DNA from: Anaerolineae bacterium
Lineage (GTDB): Bacteria > Chloroflexota > Anaerolineae > J102
Assembly: GCA_026992375.1 (NCBI GenBank)
Contig: JALXAF010000068.1
Location: forward strand, 1 to 8,414
DNA: 8,414 nt
Reading direction: 5' to 3'
The position numbers and the translations under genes are program-made. This document shows positions 1 to 6,366 of this stretch, in pieces (the first letter of the stretch is position 1; each line of letters opens with the position of its first letter). The notes beneath the pieces were generated by a model that saw nothing but the letters and a program-made list of their open reading frames with translations, searched no databases and was not told where the DNA came from.

Positions 1-1040
1 CCTGTGGCGTCGCCCCAGTCGGTCGTGGTCATGCTCTGCGACTGCGCTCCCTTATACAGCGGGAAGGGCTTGCTCACCACATAAGTGCTGGCGCTGATGC
101 TTTCAGGTCTGTTGGAGCCGGTTATGTCTAACAATGTATTCGAAAGAGGATAACCATCGTCATGATCTTCGTTATCCAGGGGGGACGCGGATGATCCAGT
201 GCTGCTGGCGCTATAGCCTTTGGCGACGAGATCCGCCGAGGACAGCGCCACGAAATAGTTGGTGGTGGGATCTCCAGGAGCGCTGGGCGTGAGATCCAGG
301 AATTGATAGATGCCATCATGGCTCACATTGTCGTAGGTTGCACTTGCGGTTCTTGTCGTTGCGACGGCTGAGCCATCCGCCCCGCCTGGTTCTGGGATGC
401 CGTTGCCATTGGCGTCTTTGAAGAGGTAGACACTGATGTCATTGATGCCCGTTTCTCCGTCATTTGGTTCATAAACGCCGTCATTGTCAGGATCAAACCA
501 GACCAGGTTGCCCACTGAGACAATATTCTTCAGGGTGTAACTGAAATCGGCGTCATTGTAGTCGGTTAGGGTGTCGCTAAGGTACACGTAACGGGGCTCC
601 GGGCCATTGTAGACGTTGCCTGCATTGTTGCCGGTGTATTCATAACCTTCCAGCGGACCGCCTGGGTCGAAATTGCTGTCCGGAATCTCGACCCACCAGC
701 CCAATCTGTTGCCAAGTTGGGTGAAATCATACCAGCCGTGCTCCACCTCCGTGGTGCCGGGATTGTCGCCGGTGAGCATTGTTTTTTGCAGGGAGTCATC
801 GGTTCCGGGCTCGAAAACACCATCACCATCATCGAGATAGAGATTGACGCGCACGTTATCGATGCCCGAATCACCCCATTCGGGGCCTTCGTCTTTGATG
901 CCATTGCCGTTTTCGTCGAACCAGACGAAATCGCCCAGAGTGCTGATGCCGCCAGGACTTGCAAATGCGGTCGCCAGGCCCACCACAATAAGGCCAACGA
1001 TAGCCAATGCCATGATGAGAGAAAACTGTTTTCGGGACAT
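1..1040 (-). CDS. Secreted SdrD_B-repeat surface protein, N-terminal 346 residues (3' end outside window)
   Basis: The reading frame is open from an ATG at 1038-1040 to the left edge, so the C-terminus is unseen. The start is supported by a Shine-Dalgarno match (AAGGAG, 8-nt spacer) and by a clear Sec signal peptide: Arg-Lys near the N-terminus, a hydrophobic core at about residues 8-24, and a likely cleavage after Ala-Phe-Ala at residue 27. The mature protein starts with an SdrD_B-like beta-sandwich at about residues 33-170 (LGDFVWFDENGNGIKDEG), followed by a second from about residue 174 (VGNLVWFDPDNDGVYEP). Both have the Asp/Asn-rich loop expected to bind calcium in this family. The second domain carries a further acidic loop, KDANGNGIPEPGG, at about residues 208-220. 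Such proteins are structural or adhesive cell-surface components, and no catalytic motif is visible. It follows the 780-aa C25 peptidase after a 47-bp gap, so cotranscription is likely. Whether it ends in an anchor or sorting domain cannot be seen. Confidence 0.88.
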   Translation of the reverse strand, partial: MSRKQFSLIMALAIVGLIVVGLATAFASPGGISTLGDFVWFDENGNGIKDEGPEWGDSGIDNVRVNLYLDDGDGVFEPGTDDSLQKTMLTGDNPGTTEVEHGWYDFTQLGNRLGWWVEIPDSNFDPGGPLEGYEYTGNNAGNVYNGPEPRYVYLSDTLTDYNDADFSYTLKNIVSVGNLVWFDPDNDGVYEPNDGETGINDISVYLFKDANGNGIPEPGGADGSAVATTRTASATYDNVSHDGIYQFLDLTPSAPGDPTTNYFVALSSADLVAKGYSASSTGSSASPLDNEDHDDGYPLSNTLLDITGSNRPESISASTYVVSKPFPLYKGAQSQSMTTTDWGDAT

Positions 1041-1048
1041 GGTTCTTG

Positions 1049-1054
1049 CTCCTT
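1049..1054 (-). promoter_or_regulatory. Shine-Dalgarno site of the left-edge SdrD_B gene
   Basis: On the minus strand AAGGAG lies 8 nt before the ATG at 1038-1040. It is the best ribosome binding site in the window and fixes the start of the gene running off the left edge. Confidence 0.75.
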
Positions 1055-1087
1055 GGGGAAAGTGGGTAGAATTTTTCGACAGTGGTT

Positions 1088-3430
1088 TCAGTGATTGGAC
1101 GATAATAAATTCACTCGCAAGGCAGGGTCTCCAAAGATCATATACGCATCCACGACTTCGAGATAATGCCTTTGTTGCGGTGCGTGATCGACAAGATAGC
1201 GCTTGGCCGCGGTGGTCGCTTCGCCCAAGGTGGACGCCTGGCCGTGGAACAAGGCCAGGAAGAAGCCTTTTTCCAGCATTTGGTGGGGTTTGGTGAGTCC
1301 CAGACTGGTGGCGGAAAAACTGGCGACCGAGCCGCCCGCGGCCCGCACATTAGCTTCGGCGAAGGATTGCGCGCCGATGCGAGGCTGTTGGAAGAATCCA
1401 TCGGAGCAAGCCATGGCCAGGGTGATGGGCCATTTGCCCTGGTTGTTCACCCGTTCGATGGCGGCCTGATCCATCAGGCGTTCGGCGGCCCAGTAATCTT
1501 TGGTGGCGTGACCGATGTAATTCAGGATCAACGCGCCGGGGCCTTCCAATGCGTCCACGATCTGTTGTTTGCATTCCGTTGAGACGTCGGGATTGTCTTG
1601 ATCGCAGGTCTTGCCAGCATAGATCTTGTGCGGCCGATAGGGGGCGGGCAAGAATTTGGTGGTGTTGTCCGGAGGATCGGCGTAGCCGTCGGCCAGTTCA
1701 TCGGAGAGTTCGTAAAAATTTTCGCCCCGATCATCGTCATCGGTGACGAAGAGGACGTTCCGGTTCCAATCGTCCGGCGTGGGGTTTGTCTCATAATCGA
1801 TGGTTTTGGAAACCATGCGGTTCGCTTCGTCCAGGGTGTTGGCGGGCATGCGCCCGATGTGCATGTCGGGCAAGTTGTCATCGCCAACGATGGTGACGTA
1901 GCGATTGTCGCTGGCACCCTCACCGATGAGGGTGTCCAGGAAGATGAGGTTTGGCGGGAGGTAGGTGGGCGCGGTGTCGGGCAGGTAATGGCGCATGTCA
2001 TACGTGCCATCGCCCATGAGCAGCACATACCGAGGCGCGGGCCCGGGCCAGTGCTGATAGGCGTAGGCCAGAAAGTCGTGAATAGCCTGGGCCGACATCA
2101 GCCCGCCATTGAATTCGTCGTAGATGTCCTGCACGTCCACCACTGCCATGCTCATGCCCTGGCCCGCCCGATAGTCGGCCAGCCTTTGGGCCGCCTGCCA
2201 GAAATCTCGGTGGGTGATGAGAATGTAATCAGCGCCCTGCGTGGGGTGTTGCAAGTCGGATGGTTTGTCCGCAAGGATGTTTTGGGGCGCGCTTATGGCG
2301 GTGGGAGCTACGACCAGGTAGCGGCGGGGAGTTATGACGTCATCGCCGAACCGGAACGTCGTTTTAATTTCGTCCGCTCCTCGAGCCACAATCCCCGCGC
2401 CGCCTTGCACAACGGGCAGATAGAGCGCATAGGCCAGCGCGGGCGCGTCAGGTGTGATCTGCTGGATATTGGTCGGATCAGTTACGTCGAATACGAGAGC
2501 ACCAGTTTCATCGAAGCCATTGATGTCGAATTGCCAACGCCCGGGCTCATCCACCTGAAAGAGGATCATATTGTCGCGGGCGACAAGCCGCCGTTTGTAG
2601 CTTAATTCTACCCAATCCAGATAAACCATGTCAAATATCTGTCCATGCGTGTCGTTGAGAAGAACGGCGCGGACGCTGTTCGAGCCATCGTGCAAAATGC
2701 TTTGGGGGATGTCGGCGCTGACGGGGTGAAGCGTGCGACCTGTCCAGGAGTTCTCATATACAAGTTGCTCGTTGACGAACAGGCGCAGATGATGCGTTCC
2801 GTTGACATTCCCGGCGAAGAGGGCTTCCAATCGAGCAACGCCTGCGCTGGACACCGCGTCGAGATCGAGGTTGAAGGTGCGGGATCCGGGATGATCCAGG
2901 CCCGCCGCCTGAATCGAAGGCCCATACCAGTGATCATGTCCTTCGGCCAGAGGCAGGGATGAGACGTAAATTTGATTCTTCTCGTAGCGCGTCCGGGCTG
3001 GGTAATCAGGCAGGGGCGCCCCATCTTCGACGCCTGCTCGCCGTATCGCACGCTTGCCTTCTCCCTGGCCGTAAGTCAGCCAGTAGACGTTCGTATCGGT
3101 GTAGCGGGTGTCGACGCCGCGGCCAAAGAAGAGGATGGCGTCCCCCGCGTTGAAAACGCCATCCTCTTCACCCTGCACGATGATGGCGACCTCTTTTCCA
3201 GCTTCGAAAATCCGGAAGGTGCGGGGGGCGAGTGCATCGACAGGAAGTCCGATTGCGGCCAGATCATCATAGGTGAGCCGGTAGAGTCCGGGATGATCGA
3301 TGAAGATTTTGAAGGCGGGAGCGGGGGGCTGCCAGGGCATGGCCGTCGCGTCTGGGCTCGCGGCCAGCGTGGCGGTCGGCAAGAGACTCAGCGCCAGAAG
3401 TGTCAGTAGAAGAACGGAAAATCGAGTCAT
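1088..3430 (-). CDS. Secreted C25 (gingipain-family) cysteine peptidase, 780 aa, no C-terminal accessory domain
   Basis: This is an intact frame from ATG (3428-3430) to TGA (1088-1090). The signal peptide covers about residues 1-24 (hydrophobic LLLTLLALSLL, then TATLAA). Residues about 35-130 form a conserved N-terminal module (PGLYRLTYDDL, GEEDGVFNAGDAILFFGRG, VYWLTYG). Residues about 150-380 are mostly beta-strand-like linker domains. The C25 catalytic domain spans about residues 400-770: DYILITHRDFW, YVLLMGDGTYDMR, LPDMHIGRMP, NYIGHATKDYW and LAMACSDGFF. By family knowledge the catalytic pair is His641 (codon 1508-1510) and Cys675 (codon 1406-1408). Their 34-residue spacing is close to that of the gingipain R pair. 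The protein ends soon after FGDPALRVNLL, so it has neither the Fn3-like tail of its upstream paralogue nor a T9SS-type C-terminal domain. No good Shine-Dalgarno motif precedes the ATG, but the signal peptide supports this start and the next Met is at residue 31. Substrate specificity cannot be read from the sequence; a role in processing surface proteins is inferred from context. Confidence 0.92.
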   Translation of the reverse strand: MTRFSVLLLTLLALSLLPTATLAASPDATAMPWQPPAPAFKIFIDHPGLYRLTYDDLAAIGLPVDALAPRTFRIFEAGKEVAIIVQGEEDGVFNAGDAILFFGRGVDTRYTDTNVYWLTYGQGEGKRAIRRAGVEDGAPLPDYPARTRYEKNQIYVSSLPLAEGHDHWYGPSIQAAGLDHPGSRTFNLDLDAVSSAGVARLEALFAGNVNGTHHLRLFVNEQLVYENSWTGRTLHPVSADIPQSILHDGSNSVRAVLLNDTHGQIFDMVYLDWVELSYKRRLVARDNMILFQVDEPGRWQFDINGFDETGALVFDVTDPTNIQQITPDAPALAYALYLPVVQGGAGIVARGADEIKTTFRFGDDVITPRRYLVVAPTAISAPQNILADKPSDLQHPTQGADYILITHRDFWQAAQRLADYRAGQGMSMAVVDVQDIYDEFNGGLMSAQAIHDFLAYAYQHWPGPAPRYVLLMGDGTYDMRHYLPDTAPTYLPPNLIFLDTLIGEGASDNRYVTIVGDDNLPDMHIGRMPANTLDEANRMVSKTIDYETNPTPDDWNRNVLFVTDDDDRGENFYELSDELADGYADPPDNTTKFLPAPYRPHKIYAGKTCDQDNPDVSTECKQQIVDALEGPGALILNYIGHATKDYWAAERLMDQAAIERVNNQGKWPITLAMACSDGFFQQPRIGAQSFAEANVRAAGGSVASFSATSLGLTKPHQMLEKGFFLALFHGQASTLGEATTAAKRYLVDHAPQQRHYLEVVDAYMIFGDPALRVNLLSSNH

Positions 3431-3482
3431 GGATTGGATGGAGTTGATGTGTTGGCGGGGGTGATAAAGGGATAGGCAGTGG

Positions 3483-3519
3483 GCCAGAACCCGAGATGAC
3501 CTTCCTCTCGGGTTCTGGC
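3483..3519 (-). repeat. Perfect inverted repeat, 13-bp stem and 11-nt loop, between the two C25 genes
   Basis: The arms are 3483-3495 (GCCAGAACCCGAG) and 3507-3519, exactly complementary, with a loop at 3496-3506. It begins 28 nt after the stop codon of the 896-aa peptidase in the 117-bp gap before the 780-aa peptidase gene. On the minus strand no U-rich run follows (the next bases are CCACTGCC), so it is not a canonical intrinsic terminator. It could be a U-less terminator, a 3'-end stabilising stem-loop, or a copy of a dispersed palindromic repeat. The rest of the gap shows no convincing promoter. Confidence 0.85.
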
Positions 3520-3547
3520 TTCCTGGTTCTTCTCGCTCGCGTCAGCT

Positions 3548-6238
3548 TCAATTGCCCGGCGTCAGGGCGAAGTCGAATTCGCCTTGACGAGGCCCGTCAC
3601 TGGTGTTGCCGCTGGCGTCGCGGGCGCGGACCGTGTAGTAATGGTTCTGTGTGGAATCGCCCAGGGCGTTGGGATCTGGATCTTGCCAGGGGGAGGTGAC
3701 GCCGGAGGCATAGGGCGGGTCTGTGGGCGTGAAATAAGGCTCATCCGTCGCCCGATAAACATCGTACTGGACGGCCCCCTCTACCGAATTCCAGGAAAGC
3801 TGCACTGCCCCGTTGGCGGCGACGATGGAGGTGGTGATCGCGCCCAGAGGCGTTGCCGTTTTGATCTTCATGGCGGGATCACCCATGAGCAAGTAACCGT
3901 CGGGCTCGGTGGAGAACCCTTCGTCCATGGCGTGTTGTTTGGCCAGGGTCAGTGCTCGGCCCACTTGCTGTACGTCATCATTAAATATGGCCAGGAAGAA
4001 GCCTTTTTCCAGCGCATCATGGCCGTAGGGAAAGCCGTAGTAGGTGGGGGAGATGCTGGCCACTGGCCCCACCGAGGTTTTGCGCACACCGTGCTCGCTG
4101 ACCGCAGAGTCTGTGGGGTTGTGGAAGTAGCCTTCATCGCAGCCCAGATTGATCATCACGGGCAGCTCGCAGGCGTTGGTGTTGGTCAGTTGATCTACAG
4201 CAGATTCATTCCATACCTGTTCCACAGCCCAATAATCCTTGGTGGAATGTCCCACATAACTCACCAGCAATGCGCCTGTGTCGTTCAATTTATCGATAAT
4301 TTGTTGACGACACTCATCGCCGCTGGTGGCGTTGCCGTCGGAGGCGTAATTGCAATCTTTGCCCAGGTATTTCTTCACAGGCGTGTAGGGGTCGGGCAGA
4401 TATTTGACGGTGTTAGTGGGGGGATCAGCGTAGCCGTCCGCGACGCCATCGGAAAGATCCCAATATAGATTGCCGTCTTCATCATCGGCCACAAACAGGA
4501 CATCTCGAGGCGCTGGATTGCAAGACGCATTTTCATAGGCGATGATCTTATCCACCATGGCTTGAGCTTCGGCGGGCGTATTCACAGGAAAACGTCCAAG
4601 GTTCATATCGGGCAGTCGATCGCCATAGGTGGAATCATCCTCCAGTGTCACAAAACGATTCTCCGATGCAGTCTCTCCGGTTGTCGACCCCACCAGCTTG
4701 AGGTAGACGGGAATATAGGTGGGGAAGCTGTTGCCCAGATAATTCCGCATGTCATAGGTGGCGTCGCCCACCAGCAGTACATACGTGGGGCGGGTGGCCC
4801 AGTTGTAGTAAGCATAGCTGAGGAAATCGTGGATGGCTTCGGCGGACATCATGCCGCCATTGAATTGATCATACACTTGCTGGGCGTCCACCATGACTAC
4901 ATTGTATTCGGTCGCGCGATGATCGGCCAGAGGCAGCATGGCGTTCCAAAAGTCGCGGTGGGTGATGATGATGTAATCGGCGTCGATGGTCGTATCCAGC
5001 AGGTCGGCGGGAGTGTAGCTGGAGGTGGGGTAGCTGACGGCTTCGATGCGGGTGGGAGTCTGCCAGGCGGCCGCGGTCAGCGTCAGCAAACGGGATGCGT
5101 TAGTGTCGAAGGTCAGGGCGTAAGGGCCCGAACCGCTCATTGCTCCGTTGATGATCTGAGTCACATTCTTTAAATCGCTGACATCATAAGCGGCGATGTC
5201 CGAACCGTTGAATCCGTTGATCTGATATTGTTGATTGCTCCCGGCGCCATTCGTGACCACCAGTGCGTCATTTTCGGCGACATAACTATCGTAATAATGA
5301 ACATCGATCCAGTTGGGATACACTTGATCGATGAATCCAGTGGTATTGTCATTGGTTATTTTGATGGTGATGGTGTTCACGCCATTCTGAAAATAGGACT
5401 GGGGAACCTCCGCCGAGGCGACGAAGAGAGTGTCCCCTTGCCAGTCGCCTTTGTTGTGATAAACCTGGTTGCCGTTGACGTACAAGGTGAGCTCATGCAC
5501 TTTGAGCCCGCCATTGCCCGTGATGGTGCTGATGAGTTTCACAGTCAGATCGCCGGTGTAAACGCCCGTGGCGATGTTCTGGGCTTCGAAGGTGAAGTCT
5601 CGCGATGTGCTGCCCACGCCATAGGCTTCCATCTTGCGCCAGAACCAGTGGTCCTCGCCTTCGATAAAGGGGCGGGTGGAGAGGTAGACGTGGTTTTCTT
5701 CGAGATGCACTTTGTGGGAAAATGCGTCGGCCAGGGCCGCTCCGGGAGCGCCATCCACCTGAGGCATTCGTTTGCCGTTGGCCCCACCGTAGCTTAGCCA
5801 AAACACACTCTCTGCCGTGTATTTGTTGGCCGGAAGCAGCCCGTCGTAGAACAGATCATCCACATTGCGACCATAGAAGAGGATGCTGTCGCCGGGATCG
5901 AAGCTGCCATCCTCCTCGCCCGTCACCCGAATGGCCATCTCCTCTCCCAACCAGAACATGCGAAAAGTGTGTGGATCGATGCTATCGACAGGCAACCCAG
6001 CATTGGCGAGATAAGTGTAGTCCATCTGATACATCCCTTCGGGCTTGCCTTCACCAATGATGATGCGATAGCTGGGCTGCGGTGGCGTCCATGGCGAGGC
6101 GTTGGTCTGGGCGGCGTTGGTTTCGTTGCTGACTGACGACGCCCAAACCTGGGAGGAGGTTGTGAGATAGGTGGCTGTGAGGAGCGCCGCTAGGGTCATT
6201 ATGACGAGGGTGGAGAGAAGAATGCGTTTTCCGAACAT
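3548..6238 (-). CDS. Secreted C25 (gingipain-family) cysteine peptidase with C-terminal Fn3-like domain, 896 aa
   Basis: This is an intact frame from ATG (6236-6238) to TGA (3548-3550). The signal peptide covers about residues 1-33 (core LLSTLVIMTLAALL, possible cleavage after VWA). It has the same N-terminal module as its downstream paralogue: GMYQMDYTYLANAGLPVDSIDPHTFRMF is split around residues 68-95, then GEEDGSFDPGDSILFYGRN and VFWLSYGG. The catalytic domain covers about residues 420-790: DYIIITHRDFW, YVLLVGDATYDMRNY, LPDMNLGRFP, SYVGHSTKDYW and MINLGCDEGYF. The predicted catalytic pair is His664 (codon 4247-4249) and Cys700 (codon 4139-4141), 36 residues apart. After MGDPAMKIKT, residues about 797-885 look like a fibronectin type III module (VQLSWNSVEGAVQYDVYRA, then YYTVRARDASGNTS). 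No T9SS C-terminal domain is evident. A Shine-Dalgarno-like AGGA sits 7 nt before the ATG. Similarity along the whole shared length shows that it and the 780-aa protein arose by tandem duplication. Gingipain-like hydrolysis or a PorU-like sorting reaction are both possible. Confidence 0.93.
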   Translation of the reverse strand: MFGKRILLSTLVIMTLAALLTATYLTTSSQVWASSVSNETNAAQTNASPWTPPQPSYRIIIGEGKPEGMYQMDYTYLANAGLPVDSIDPHTFRMFWLGEEMAIRVTGEEDGSFDPGDSILFYGRNVDDLFYDGLLPANKYTAESVFWLSYGGANGKRMPQVDGAPGAALADAFSHKVHLEENHVYLSTRPFIEGEDHWFWRKMEAYGVGSTSRDFTFEAQNIATGVYTGDLTVKLISTITGNGGLKVHELTLYVNGNQVYHNKGDWQGDTLFVASAEVPQSYFQNGVNTITIKITNDNTTGFIDQVYPNWIDVHYYDSYVAENDALVVTNGAGSNQQYQINGFNGSDIAAYDVSDLKNVTQIINGAMSGSGPYALTFDTNASRLLTLTAAAWQTPTRIEAVSYPTSSYTPADLLDTTIDADYIIITHRDFWNAMLPLADHRATEYNVVMVDAQQVYDQFNGGMMSAEAIHDFLSYAYYNWATRPTYVLLVGDATYDMRNYLGNSFPTYIPVYLKLVGSTTGETASENRFVTLEDDSTYGDRLPDMNLGRFPVNTPAEAQAMVDKIIAYENASCNPAPRDVLFVADDEDGNLYWDLSDGVADGYADPPTNTVKYLPDPYTPVKKYLGKDCNYASDGNATSGDECRQQIIDKLNDTGALLVSYVGHSTKDYWAVEQVWNESAVDQLTNTNACELPVMINLGCDEGYFHNPTDSAVSEHGVRKTSVGPVASISPTYYGFPYGHDALEKGFFLAIFNDDVQQVGRALTLAKQHAMDEGFSTEPDGYLLMGDPAMKIKTATPLGAITTSIVAANGAVQLSWNSVEGAVQYDVYRATDEPYFTPTDPPYASGVTSPWQDPDPNALGDSTQNHYYTVRARDASGNTSDGPRQGEFDFALTPGN

Positions 6239-6245
6239 GGGCTTT

Positions 6246-6249
6246 TCCT
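6246..6249 (-). promoter_or_regulatory. Shine-Dalgarno-like AGGA before the 896-aa C25 gene
   Basis: On the minus strand CAGGAAAAGCCC precedes the ATG, placing AGGA 7 nt upstream. The match is short but well spaced, and it agrees with the signal peptide starting at this ATG. Confidence 0.5.
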
Positions 6250-6287
6250 GATTTGCAGGGTGGAGAGGCTGGTGTTTTTTGCAGACC

Positions 6288-6323
6288 CAGACCTCCCTGG
6301 GCGATTCTGCCCAGGGAGGTCTG
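6288..6323 (-). repeat. Perfect inverted repeat, 15-bp stem and 6-nt loop, upstream of the 896-aa C25 gene
   Basis: The arms are 6288-6302 (CAGACCTCCCTGGGC) and 6309-6323, exactly complementary, with a loop at 6303-6308. It lies 43 nt after the stop codon of the right-edge SdrD_B gene and about 49 nt before the next start codon. On the minus strand it is followed by GGTCTGCAAAAAACACC, with no U-tract, so a canonical Rho-independent terminator is not supported. On the plus strand a run of six T precedes rather than follows the stem. A U-less terminator, an mRNA-stability element or a dispersed palindrome remain possible. The remaining 128-bp gap shows no clear promoter. Confidence 0.88.
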
Positions 6324-6366
6324 AAATTGGAGAGAGAAAGGAGGGAGGATAAGGAGGGGTTTGGCG

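Noticed and set aside
323..997. Minus-strand frames at 323-523 and 566-997 as small genes
   Set aside because: They are in other frames within the SdrD_B gene that runs from 1040 off the left edge. That gene has a signal peptide, a Shine-Dalgarno site and SdrD_B motifs, while these frames encode nothing recognisable.
1598..2605. Plus-strand open frame of 335 codons opposite the 780-aa peptidase
   Set aside because: It lies fully inside a gene with clear C25 motifs and has no recognisable motif of its own. The same applies to the plus-strand frames at 3584-4468, 4562-5173 and 5228-5797.
3483..3519. Canonical Rho-independent terminator
   Set aside because: The stem is perfect but no U-run follows on the minus strand, and no gene ends toward it on the plus strand. 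It is kept only as an inverted repeat of unknown role; the same holds for 6288-6323.
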